From: Excoecaria cochinchinensis
Lineage: Eukaryota; Streptophyta; Magnoliopsida; Malpighiales; Euphorbiaceae
Direction of reading: 5' to 3'
Assembly: GCA_947683425.1 (NCBI GenBank)
Contig: CANTUQ010000073.1
Location: 18,004,001 to 18,068,000 of the forward strand
DNA length: 64,000 nucleotides
Positions 20,845 to 31,341 of the stretch are shown here, one piece after another. Position 1 is the first letter of the stretch, and each line of letters begins with the position of its first letter. The notes below the pieces were generated by a model. The model ran no database searches. It was given only the letters and a program-made list of their open reading frames with translations, and was not told where the DNA came from. A program made the position numbers and the translations under genes.

Positions 20845-22412
20845 TGTTAGCCTATTTCTAAGTGCTAATTCCGCAAGTATACTGTGTACCGGTTATAGTA
20901 CAAAAGATGTCGATCCCACGAGGAATGTGATAAATATTACACACTATTACTACTCAATTTTAATTTTCTTTACAATGACCATAAATTTTAATCATAAAAG
21001 TGGAAATACTATGTTTAATGCTATCTAGCCTAATTATTGATTATCGGAGAAGACAAATGTTTAATGATGATAATGTAATAATGAATAGAACTTGAATTGA
21101 TTATTCTTGATTATTAGTGTATTCTTGTCATGTAAGCCAAGTTGAATAAGATTCCAATTTACTCTCTCAACATAAACTAGTGTGCCTAAAACATGCATTT
21201 ATAATTCTAACTCATAGTTTTCATTAATGAATTAAAGTGTTATATATGCAAATTTCAGGAATAATAAACAGTCTATAACAACCATTTAATATTATGATTC
21301 CTTAAATAATACTTCAATGATGAACTTCTATTAGATTTAAGTAAGAATTTATCTTTCAATTAAACACTTACTTATAACGATCATGGCTAAAATACTAACA
21401 GAAAATTCTACAAGAAAGAATATCAAATTAATATGAATAATAAAATATAACATTAAAGATTCAAATTCATAAATTCATCATTAAATAATTACAAAGAAGA
21501 AGTAAAGATGAGAAATGAAGAAAGAGATCTTTCAACCCTTTTCGCTTCCACAAAGGATATCTTCTTCCTTGCAATATTCTTCTCTTCAAAACATAAAAAC
21601 TAACTAAGAACTTTTTAACTACAGAGCTTACAGAAAATAAATAATATTTCACTTCTAAATTAATTCTCTCTCTAAAATTACAGTTGTGATATAAATTTAT
21701 AGAATTCCAAAAGAGTGTTTCCTCCTTCAAAAGTTGCAAATATTGATGAAGAATTATGCCTCTTCAAATGATTTTTCGTAGAAAACTGCCCCAAAGGATA
21801 GTCCTGTCAAGCTCGCGATCACTGTCGCGCTTGCGACAAAACACGGATTTCCTTTTTTCCTTTTCTTTCTTTCTTCTCTTCTCTTCCTTCTCTCTGGCCA
21901 TTCACGACTCGTGATCTCCTTTCATGAGTCATGACCTGCTTGCGTGAGTCATGCATTTGGCTGACGTCTCGTGAACTGCCTTCCTTTCCTTCTTCTCTTT
22001 TTCTTTCTTTTCTCCCTTACGCTTTTCTCTGCATCGTCACGAGTCATGATCCCTTTTCACGACTTGTGCTCCTGCTCCTCTTCTTCGACAGCTCCTCCTT
22101 GTTTCAACATCTTCACGTTATTCACGAGTCGTGTTCCCATTCACGACCCGTGCTCGTCTCCCATATGCTAGCTCCTTCACGAGTCACTCCTCCCTTCACG
22201 AGTCGTGTTCCACCATCACGACTCGTGAGAATTCATTTAAGCTTATCTGCTTTATTTTCTCATCTTTTCCTCCGTTTTACTCAAATCACTCTACAAAACA
22301 CAAAAACAAGTAAACTAAACAAATAACATGAAAAATACATATATTTACATAATTAACTTCTTAAACTCACATAAAATATAAACTAAATAATGTATCAATT
22401 AGGCACCTATCA
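20845..22412 (-). repeat. Athila-1 5' LTR
   Basis: A 1568-bp LTR, upstream copy in element orientation, abutting GATCA. The TATA-like TATAAATTTATA is near 21689-21700, with dyads upstream of it (21803-22229), so in this element the dyads sit in the promoter-proximal U3 region. Confidence 0.9.
21803..22229. repeat. Dyad array, TCACGANTCGTGA class (Athila-1 5' LTR)
   Basis: One TCGCG-class pair (21803-21838) is followed by CACGACTCGTGA-type dyads near 21903, 22038, 22121, 22199 and 22216, with decayed copies between. This LTR has more dyads at its outer end than its partner, whose corresponding stretch (2100-2200) is partly different sequence. Confidence 0.8.
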
Positions 22413-22743
22413 GATCACATGCAAAGAATGAAATTTTCTCTCTCCTTGAAAGCTTATATTGCATGTAGGAGGATGAGGTGGCAAGGGCAGGAATTGACAC
22501 CCGAAAATCCACCAACTCCCACTTAAGATTAATTAACTTTAATTAATTTAACTTTGTGCTAATTAATCCATCTTCTAATTAATCATGCTCAACTACTAAA
22601 TGGTCACTAAACTTATTTTATTTATGCAATAAGGTCCTCAATTCCAAATTACATATGGATTCAAATTTAGAAATTCCACTCAAGCTCATCCAATTACCCT
22701 AGTTAGGCCACAATACTACTAGGGTAGATTTCGGGTTGTTACA
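22413..22743 (-). mobile_element. LTR-X, start (minus strand)
   Basis: TGTAACAACCCGAAATC begins at 22743 on the minus strand and runs to the Athila-1 insertion, continuing at 825. It has a leader-like sequence (ACATGCAATATAAGC, then GGAGAGAGAAAA) and no coding sequence. Confidence 0.6.
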
Positions 22744-22891
22744 CAGTAGGCACCTCACAATGTCCTGGCATCCTCCAAACTGTCAAACACAACGGGCTAT
22801 AATATAAAAAGTGGCTTTATGAGGCCCACGCAAAGGAATGTATCCTGAAGGATCATCCTTAGTCAAAGAGTGAAGGGGTAGCCAGGGGCAC
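22744..22891. other. Short unassigned segment between LTR-X and Ogre(-)
   Basis: About 148 bp of unassigned sequence at the outer end of the Ogre(-) LTR. It shows no open frame, repeat or motif I recognise and could be older flanking DNA. Confidence 0.3.
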
Positions 22892-23997
22892 TGTAATACG
22901 TGCCAAACCGGAAAGGCCCTCTTAATAGGCCCGCTTTTAGGGCTCGATGGATTGGTTCGCGTCATTTGATCTTGGATAACATGAGACATTTTGTAATCCC
23001 CACCCAATAAAATATTGGGGAAGTTCATCTAGCCTCATGAAACCTTTAGTCACCTTTGAGGTATTTTGGAGTCGCCACCCTATTTACAAAAAATTGGGAA
23101 AGGTCATATAACTTCTATGGTCTAAACCATAGAAGATATTCAGAACTTCACTCTTGTTTATGCCTTGGTTAATTATAAATGAGTTTTTAGATTAGAAAAT
23201 TCCATTTCTCTTCTCACGCAATTAATGCAATTTATTTTAAAGGCGCAATTCAATCATCGAAAAAAGCGGTAAATGAAAGCTAAATGCAAAAGCGGTAAAT
23301 AAAGCAGTAAACACACAAAGGCACGTCATTTACAAAGGAAAAATTGGGACAAAATATAATCCCTAAATGAAAGAAAGCTAAGTAAAATTGCCCCAAAAAT
23401 AATTAATTACAAGGGGCCACAAGATATATATAAATATAAAGTTAAACAATCAAGCAAAATTAATCAAAAGACGACCCATACATAAATCGGGATATTTATT
23501 CAGTTTGGGAACATTGGTACCTTCACACTCACTTAAAAAGGGATTGAAGAGTTATTTCGGTTATTGGCTTGAAAATCGGGATGAGTGATCCAATTTTTAG
23601 AAAATTTAGCTCTTCGTTTTAGTTCATGACATTTTGCATTCCTTGGCTAAAATCCCAATTTAGTTATAGAAATATTTTCGTGATTTTTTTATCCTACACA
23701 TGTACAAAATAAAACTATTTGATTTGCAAATAAATATAATTACACAAAGAAGTAAAGGGTTGGTAGGGTCTCACCCAATTGACATAGTCTCCTACGCACC
23801 ATGACCCCTTCATTCGGTCACGGCGACGCTTAACAAGCAAACGTCACATTTCACCCATACAACAAAAACAACAATAGAAAAGTTAGTAATAATTCTGAAA
23901 TCAACTAAATAATAATGAAAATAAAGGAAATATAGCATGAAATTAACACACATACAAAAAGAATTAAGAAGCCCCACAAAACTAGCCATGCAAAAAA

Positions 23998-24140
23998 AAA
24001 AAAAATTATTAGAATAATAATAATGATAATAGTAATACTAATAATAATAACACTAATGATAATAATAACAATGACAATAATAATAATAACGATAAATAAA
24101 TAGTAATAACATATAATAACATTAATAATAATAAAATAAC

Positions 24141-24178
<38 letters not shown>

Positions 24179-24274
24179 CAACAACAACAACAACAACAAC
24201 AATAATAATAATAATAATGACAATACTACAATAATAATGATAATATTAACAACAACAACAATAACAACAACAAC

Positions 24275-24306
<32 letters not shown>

Positions 24307-24340
24307 CAGCAGCAGCAGCAGCAGCGACGACGACAACAAT

Positions 24341-24376
<36 letters not shown>

Positions 24377-24402
24377 AATAATAATAATAATAATAATAAT
24401 AA
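23998..24402. repeat. AAT/AAC compound microsatellite
   Basis: Long alternating runs of AAT and AAC triplets with short GCAGCAGCAG and GACGACGAC interruptions near 24307-24333. Poly-leucine-type frames here are artefacts. The same position of the plus-strand element LTR has a shorter TTA/TTG run. Confidence 0.95.
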
Positions 24403-24865
24403 ACCAATGAAATTAAATAAATGAAAATGAGGAAGGTAAATAAACATGTAATAGTAAATAATAATATTTAGAAATAAAATAAAAAAATAAAATATATTAA
24501 ATAAAATAAAATGAGATAGCGAAAATAAATAGATCCAAGAATTTTTATCCTCATATTTGATGATTTGGAAGTACGATGTCTCAATCTATTTTTTTCCTTG
24601 TCAAGGGGAGCTAGATCAAAACACCTTGTTTCCAATATCATCAAATTTGAGGGTAAATATGCTTGGACCCATTTTCTTCATCTTATCTCATTTTATTTGT
24701 CATTATCATTGTTAAATCCTGTTATCATTGTTGTTAAAGTTATCTTTATTGTTGTGATTATTATTAGCATTATGATTATCATTTATCCTCATTTTGATTC
24801 TTAATATTACTGTTCTTACCTGTTAATTACTGTTGTTATATACTTTTATTATTCTTATTATCACA

Positions 24866-24934
<69 letters not shown>

Positions 24935-24935
24935 G
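24866..24935. repeat. TTA microsatellite
   Basis: More than twenty consecutive TTA triplets, with degenerate TTA/GTT tracts out to about 25120. Poly-isoleucine frames are artefacts. Confidence 0.95.
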
Positions 24936-25329
24936 TTATTCTTATTATTACTAACATTGGTCTTCTTATTATTATTATCATCATTGTTTCCATTGTTATT
25001 ATCACTGTTGTTATTATTACTATTGCCATTATTGTATTATTGTTATTAATGTTACTGTTATTAGTGTTAGTGTTATTATATTTGTTGTCGCAATTATTAT
25101 TATTGTTATTATTATACTTGCATGACAAGTTCTTTAATTCCCTTTGCATGTGAGTCATTTGCGTGTTAAATAAATATGCTTACATTAACCCGTTTTACTT
25201 TTTTATTGCATGCTAATCATGTTTTATATTTCTCTTGTCGTTATTTTTATGTGGTTAATTCTAGAACTAGTACTAATATTTTTATTGTTGTTTTTTTGTT
25301 CTTGTCTGGGGTTAAAATGTGATCTTGTT

Positions 25330-25592
25330 TGTATGCGCGAGGTGCGGCCTCGCGTGGGAGGCTGCACCATGCGAGGAGCTCTGTGAGCCCACATGCGGGC
25401 CCTGCTCGAGCCGAGGACTTGCGCACTGTGCCCCGCGAGCCCGCACGCAGGCTCCGCTCGAGGCGAAACCTTACGCGTGACGCCCCGCCAACCCGTATGC
25501 GGGCACCGCTCGAGGGGAGGACTTACGCGGGGCGCCCTGCGAGCTCGCACGCTGGCGCTGCACGAGGTGAGGCCTCGTGCGCGGTGCCAGCA
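25330..25592. repeat. 52-bp GC-rich tandem array inside Ogre(-) LTR
   Basis: About five degenerate units of 52 bp, each resembling GCCCCGCGAGCCCGCACGCA followed by GGCTCCGCTCGAGG. CTCGAG recurs in several units. It is strongly GC-rich in an AT-rich LTR. The corresponding place in the plus-strand LTR (46660-46800) is GC-rich but not obviously tandem. Confidence 0.75.
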
Positions 25593-25916
25593 GACATTGT
25601 CCCTCGCGCCTGCTGCACAGGTCGCACGGTGGCAGGCTACCGAAAACCCAAAAACCCCAAAATAAAATTTAAAAATAAAACTTTTTATTTAAAAAGAAGG
25701 ATTTTTGAGAAGGGAATCACTAGTTCTAACCTTTTTACCTGTGAACAAGCATCATTTTCATCATTGGGTAATCCTAATGTTGGACCGTCTCGGGACCCGG
25801 TGTCTACAGTTGCCTCCAATTTTGGGGAAGCTAGTGTATGGGTGCCTAGGTGAGCCAAAATTCAGAGAAAGGAAGAAGCATGTACCTAAGGTGGCTACCT
25901 TCCTCAAATGGCGAGG

Positions 25917-26212
25917 CACCGAGTTTGCTCCAAACTTACAAAGCGCCGAGGTTGTTCTCTTAAACTGCACCGAGTTTGCTCCAGATTTGTAAAGTGCGGG
26001 TGCGATCTTCAAATGGTGATGCGTCGAGTCTGCTCTAGACTTACAAAATGCAGGAAATGTCCTCCTGGACTGCACTGAGTCTGCTCTAAACTTACAAAGT
26101 ATGGGGACCATCCTCAGATGGTGATTCACGAAGTCTACTCCAGACTTACAAAATGTTGGAAGTGTTCTTTTGAACTGCACCGAGTCTGCTCCAGACTTAC
26201 CAAGTGCGGGAC
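25917..26212. repeat. Tandem array in the Ogre(-) tail, alternating 51/54-bp units
   Basis: Six units start CACCGAGTTTGCTCCAAACT or similar. Units alternate between endings like TTAAACTG and AAATGGTGATG, giving a dimer of about 105 bp. Related repeats form the tail of the plus-strand element (63640-64000). Confidence 0.75.
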
Positions 26213-26802
26213 ATAGAAATTGGCCTCCTCAGAGGACTTTGTGGTTTTCCTCCTCAGAGTACTTTGGAAACTGGCCACCTCGGAGGACTTGGAAATTTCA
26301 ACTTGAGTAGACTTCATCTTGGCTTGGTTGCCCAGTACAGGTGAGTGCTAATGTTGGAATTTTTTTTTTTTTGATGTTCCTCAAGGTAAGATGACTAAAG
26401 CCCCTCGCCGGAAAAGTAACAACGGATAAATAGCATGCATCCAATGGAAAATGATGCATTATCTTTTCATAAGGGAATACGAAGTGAGTTGTTTTGAGCA
26501 TATAATTGCATATATGTGTATGTTTCCATGTGATTTCGTTACACATGATCACTATTTAACATAAGGCTCAAAATACAAGACCGTATCTAACCTCGAGATG
26601 GATCCTAAAAGCATCATAACTCCTGTTATCAATCAGCCCTCTCGGGTTTTCATGATTGAACATTTTCTCTCAGCCTTTAATTTTTGCCAAAGGCGCCTTC
26701 TTGGTTTTCAACTTGGCAGGGCGCCCAATTTTAGCAAGGCCGCATTTTTTTGATTTTCAACCCGTAGGGCATTTATTATCTTTTTTTGATTTTTGAGCCT
26801 TT

Positions 26803-27764
26803 AGCCGTGGAACCTTTTCAGTCTGTCCACATTGACCGGTTCCCTAAACTCGTTTCTATCACTGTCTATTAAGATTGACGCTCCTTTGGACTAGCTTATT
26901 TAAAACAAAAGGTCCTTCCCAAGTCGGTCTGAATTTACCTCGAAAGTCCGGAACCCTTGGCCTCATTTGCTTGAAGACCAAATCCCCTTCTTTTAAGGGG
27001 TGCTTTCTGACTATCTTCCCAAATGATTGGGCTAATCTCTTTTGGTAGATTTAATTGTGGTAATAGGCCTTCATCCTGTCCTCATCCAATAAATTCAATT
27101 GTAGCAACCATTGTTGCGTCCATTCTGCTTCTGGTAGCTTGGCTTCTAATATCACCCTCAATGATTGGAGCTCAATTTCTATTGGTAAAACTGCTTTCGT
27201 CCCATAAACCAAAAAGAAGGGGGTAGCTCCTGTTGATGTTTTGACAGTGGTCTTATAGCCCCACAACACGAAAGGTAGCTTTTCTACCCAGTCCTTATAG
27301 GTCTGCACCATCTTGGCCACTATCCTCTTTACATTCTTATTGGCTTCCTCGACTGCCCCGTTGGCCTATGGTCTATAGGGAGAGGACTTCTGGTGTTGGA
27401 TGGCATACTTCTTGAGCATCTGCTTGGTTTCAGCTTGGAATTATGCCCAGTTATCTGATACAATGTGATGCGGGAGTCCATATCTACAAATTAGGTGTAA
27501 TTCAATGAACCTGGCCATTTCTCGGGCACCCAATTTCTTGAAGGATTCAACCTCTACCCACTTAGTGAAGTAATCGATAGTGACTACAATAAATCTGCGC
27601 CCGTTAGAGAATGTCGGATGTATTTCACCCATGATCTCGATCCCCCAAGCTGCGAATGGCCACGGAGATGTAAGATTGCATAACTCTAAAATCGGCAGGT
27701 GTCTTAGATTGGCATACTAGTGGCACAATTGGCCCTACTTCACATATTTAGAATAATCCGTGTC
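26803..27764 (-). pseudogene. Ogre(-) integrase and pol C-terminus, 5'-truncated
   Basis: Three broken frames carry integrase sequence: RFIVVTIDYFTKWVEVESF with the first catalytic Asp, RYGLPHHIVSDN with the second, and MVQTYKDWVEKLPFVLWGYKTT downstream of the catalytic Glu region. The C-terminus continues with STGATPFFLVYG and, after a frame change near 27050, reaches the family-typical end before the stop at about 26803. The N-terminal zinc-binding half of the integrase is cut off at the junction with Athila-2. All parts match the plus-strand element at 59710-60613. Confidence 0.8.
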
Positions 27765-28107
27765 CACCGTAAGGTCTTCATCCCTTGCATTTTGCCCGAT
27801 AAAGAATTATGTCACGGTCACAACCAATTTCATTATGACCGTGACCCATGTGATTTTAGCTACTGTTTGCAATTCTTCTTATGTCACAGCCACAACCAAT
27901 TCATTGTGACCGTGACCCCTTGAGCAAAAATCTATAAAGGCACAAAACTTTAATCAAATAGTTATCTAAAATGCATCAAAATTCCAATTTGGCTAAGATT
28001 AAAAAAACTAACATTAAAAGAAACATAGAATGACATTAAACACAACTAAATACCCAAAAATCATATAAAAAATACTATAAAAACTAAATATTATATTGAA
28101 GTTATCA
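27765..28107 (-). repeat. Athila-2 3' LTR, truncated to 343 bp
   Basis: Nearly collinear with 44901-45246, keeping two dyads at 27811 and 27883 (72 bp apart). The rest of the LTR is replaced by Ogre(-) integrase sequence. The junction shows a possible CCA microhomology. Confidence 0.85.
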
Positions 28108-29512
28108 AAATACCCCACACTTAGACTTTGCTCGTCCTCGAGTAAATGAACTATTCACATTCCTGAAATTTCAAACTCTAACTCAGAATACGAAAACTTA
28201 ACAACAATCATAGCACCAAGCAGAAGGGTCTTAGTTACAAATCCTCAAATCAATTTATATCAAATAATTTCACATGTGTGTGTGCTAGGCTCAAAACCAA
28301 TTTTCTCTTTTCAAAACAAAATAACCAATACATTCCAGCAATTGAGCAAAGAAATTAAATATGCAAATGAATTTGCATACAGGTTTCGCACTTAAAACTC
28401 AGGATAATCATACGCCTCTCCTTTAGCACCGGAACCACAAGGGTCATCTCCACTTAAACAACTCAAATTAAGAAAATGATCAAAAGGACTTATTACAAGG
28501 TTGTACTATTGAGTTAGGTGATTGGCTAACAAGAATAGTAAAAAAATTCAGAGTAAGAATCAGCCACTATACCAATAATTTCAACTACCCAAAACTGAAC
28601 AAGATTGTCCATGACCTACCTTCAATTCACCCATAATTTCCAATGTTGTCTAAACTTCCCCAAACATAAAACACATCGAACTCAAAACAATAAGGTGATG
28701 AACTTCCCTTTTTAATTCACTTTTAAACCCAATTATCCGTAAATATGAGTATGTCTTCTTCTACTCAAAGGTACCCCACACTTGAATTTTTCTATATTCA
28801 ATACATCAAAATTAACTAAAAACAACAAAACTCATTAAACTTTCATTTTTTTTCTTTTATATATATATATATATATATATATTTTCAACTGGGGTACCCA
28901 AAGTCTAGATTTTCTTATACCCATTTTTTTTCTCTAATAAGGGAAAGTTTAACACCATACTAATTAACACCCACAACATTCAACAATTCTTCTCACACTT
29001 CCACTATTTCAACAATAGATACCCTTATTTAACTTTTAATGATATTCCAACCCAATCCTAGAGTGGCCAATTCTTAGAAAATGATAGGCAAAGGCATTTA
29101 GGATAAATGGTAAATTAAGAGTGTAACAAGAAAATTGCGTAGTACGCTTTTAGCATACCAAATTGGCTCAACTGGGCTAGCAATGGAAATAACATAAATA
29201 GGTAGGTCTAAAGCTATTTAAAAGTGGTTATCAAAGAAACAAATTGCCTTAATCATGTCCTAAACTTGTTTAAGTTGTTATCATGTTTCGAAGGGTGATG
29301 AGGAAGGTTCTAACTATCCTAACATTTTCTCACTTAAAAGCTTTTACGCATTGGAGTTTTCAAATTTTTCCAAACAAGCCTCTAGTGCATAAAAGATTGG
29401 AAATCACAAGATATATGACTAATTAAGATTTAATTTGCTTCTAAAACTTCCAACTACTCATTTGCCAAGATCAGTTGTTGAGATTTAATTTGCTTCTAAA
29501 ACTTCCAACTAC
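28108..29512 (-). other. Athila-2 3' region with PPT
   Basis: The PPT reads TAAGTGTGGGGTATTT on the minus strand (28108-28123), with CTCGAGGACGAGC just upstream echoing the AGGA-loop hairpin of Athila-1. A second AAGTGTGGGGTACC is near 28772-28786 and an AT dinucleotide run at about 28858-28881. A 56-bp direct duplication lies at 29425-29527. Otherwise AT-rich with no supported coding sequence. Confidence 0.6.
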
Positions 29513-29844
29513 TCATTTGCCAAGATCGTGTCCCGGTCGACAGGTGACGGTCGACGCAAAATCCCGTGTCAATTGCGGATATACCTTCTCCTGGGTTGAG
29601 AAAACCCTCTCCCAACCGATGTTTGCTATGAATTGTTGAATTTGATTTCTGATACCGAGCTTCTGCAACAGATCAAAATCCAAATATGTCGTCGGGACAT
29701 AGGAGCACTTGGAGAACAAAGCATATGCAGCTTTCTTTAGTCCCGGTACCCACTTAGGGACCTTCAAAATATCTACCGATTGTTGGCTCGGGGGTTTGCT
29801 AGTGGAGCTGTAAGCAAGAGCAGTGCTTTTTCGTTTTGGAGCCA
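29513..29844 (-). pseudogene. Athila-2 env-like ORF, N-terminal exon
   Basis: The frame begins at a strong acceptor-like TTTTTTTTACAG/TGGC; the ATG appears only if an upstream A is spliced on, so the first residues would be MAPKRKS. It continues with VPKWVPGLKKAAYALF and VYPQLTRDFASTV, the latter matching YPDLMNEFYTTL of Athila-1 and YPKVSREFLATL of the plus-strand Ogre. It stops at 29513, at the edge of a 56-bp duplication, with no recognisable continuation. A short basic N-terminus could be a nuclear signal. Function unknown. Confidence 0.6.
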
Positions 29845-30572
29845 CTGTAAAAAAAACAATTGTCCACAATCAATATCAATATGAGTGTAAACAACAATGC
29901 TGTAAATTTACTCATCAAGACAATCAATAAGTGAATAAGTAATAACCCCAATGTATAGCATCAACATAATACCTGCTCCCCAATCCGCATAAAATGATAA
30001 GCAATTCACCAATGAATGTCAACCCACAAGGAGGTTAAGAATGTGCAATAACAGCAATTAAGCAGAAGCAAACGATTTGGCAAATAAGTCCCAGCATTAT
30101 AAATTGTCTCAACACACAAAAATCTGGAATATTGTTCATGGAGACATATTATCAAACACATGGTGTGCACTTCTTCAACTCCCTGGAAATATAACCCACA
30201 GGAAAAACTAACCCCCAATTTTTCAATTAGCAAAGGAAAAGAGCAGGACAAATAGCCAAAGAGAGATAAAATTCAAAACCAACCCCACAATCGAGCAAAA
30301 TCATCAACCGACGTTAAATGCAAATAAAGCCCTAAACTTCTACTTCCCACCCATTCTCGTTCACAATAAAGATAAAAATTTAAAGGGGGAAGTAAGAATT
30401 GAAGGGATACACAGCAAGAATTGAAAACTATCAAAGAAGAAAAAAAAAGCATCGGGCATAGGAATCGCAAGAATCACTGCCATGGAGATCAAGAGGAACA
30501 GGGAACGAAGGGAGGAGAAAAATAAAAATAAATAAACAGAAATAAAATTAAAAGGAAGAGAAAAATACTTAC
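29845..30572 (-). other. Candidate intron before the Athila-2 env-like ORF
   Basis: The donor is ACAACAA/GTAAGTAT (first intron base 30572), the acceptor TTTTTTTTACAG (last base 29845), length 728 bp, AT-rich. Joining the exons puts A next to TG and creates the env-like start codon. A CT-rich leader and the dyad array lie upstream. Confidence 0.55.
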
Positions 30573-30724
30573 TTGTTGTAGAATCTTAATGAATGTAGTC
30601 GCGAAAGAGGAAGAGAGCACAAATAGCAGAGAAACAATATGGGTGATTTGATAGAGTGAGCGCAAAGTGAAAGCGTGAAAAAGAAAGTGAATAAAACTGA
30701 GAATTTTAAAAGTTCTGCGCTGGG

Positions 30725-31122
30725 GTCACGGTGGTAACCAATTGGTTGCCACCGTGACATACTTAAAATTTGTATTCCAGAATCGACCCGCCAATGTGTC
30801 ACGGTGGTAACGAATTTAGTTGCCACCGTGACATACCACTTTCTCAAAACAGAAGCAAATGTTGAACATGTCACAGTCACAATGAATTTCATTGTCACCG
30901 TGACATATCCAATTTTGAAAACAGAATGTCATTCACATGGGGTCACGGTGGCAATAAAAACCATCACCACCGTGACATATGCACACATCCAAACAGAATG
31001 TAACTTACCTAATGGTCACGGTCACAATGAAAATCATTGTCACCTTGATATACCCATTGTACCAATCCAAAATGCTTTCATGATTTGGTCACGGTGGTAA
31101 CAAAATCCCTTGCCACCGTGAC
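30725..31122. repeat. Six phased dyads upstream of env-like unit (Athila-2)
   Basis: Dyads start at 30725, 30798, 30870, 30942, 31015 and 31088: steps of 73, 72, 72, 73 and 73 bp. Arms are GTCACGGTGG.../...CCACCGTGAC in four and GTCACrGTCACAATG/CATTGTCACC... in two. The first is a near-perfect palindrome centred on AACCAATTGGTT. Spacers of about 38 bp have largely diverged. The array lies after the pol stop (31342) and before the env-like leader. Confidence 0.88.
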
Positions 31123-31341
31123 CACCTGCACACTTGCAAAATTTTAATCAATTTCTCCAAATCTCTAGCTACAATTGTTTTGAAAATTCTCCAACAAAAC
31201 ATAATTTCTCTTCTGAACATAAAATTTACAAAACAAAACAAGATTAACTTCCTCAAAAAAATACCATTAAACGATAAAAAGAAACAAAGATAAGAAGTAG
31301 TTCTGCATTTAACAAGTCCGCAGCTGGACTTTTAAATACCG

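Larger units (their letters stand above)
826..22412 (-). mobile_element. Athila-1: Athila-type Gypsy element lacking pol, with nested insertions
   Basis: The element is bounded by LTRs starting TGTTAGCC and ending CCTATCA, with target duplication GATCA on both sides (821-825, 22413-22417). In element order (minus strand) it has the 5' LTR (22412-20845), a tRNA-Asp PBS, a gag frame (20682-19318), an AT-rich spacer, a dyad-rich segment (15124-14213), an env-like frame (4619-3495), PPT and 3' LTR (2376-826). No protease, RT, RNase H or integrase is present. Removing the Tekay-type element and solo LTR A leaves roughly 8 kb. PBS type, gag and env-like frame support Athila; the missing pol marks it as non-autonomous. 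Confidence 0.88.
22892..25808 (-). repeat. Ogre(-) 3' LTR
   Basis: A 2917-bp LTR from TGTAGACACCGGGTCC (25808) to GGCACGTATTACA (22892) on the minus strand. It is homologous to 46423-49279 at both ends (for example CCATCGAGCCCTAAAAGCGG near the end). Within it are ATT/GTT-type microsatellites and a GC-rich 52-bp array. Confidence 0.82.
22892..27764 (-). mobile_element. Ogre/Tat-type element, 3' part only (minus strand)
   Basis: In element order: integrase and pol end (27764-26803), 3' UTR, a tandem-repeat tail (26212-25917), PPT-like CCAAAATTGGAGGCAAC, and a 2.9-kb LTR (25808-22892) starting TGTAGACACCGGG. It is the same family as the plus-strand element at 46423. Upstream pol, gag and the 5' LTR are missing; the sequence switches abruptly to Athila-2 LTR at about 27764. 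Confidence 0.85.

Noticed and set aside
24226..24447. Poly-leucine frame, and poly-isoleucine frames near 24823-25158
   Set aside because: Pure products of AAT/AAC and TTA microsatellites.
25224..25853. GC-rich open frames suggesting a gene
   Set aside because: They coincide with the 52-bp tandem array inside an LTR; translations are repetitive Arg/Ala/Pro with no family resemblance.
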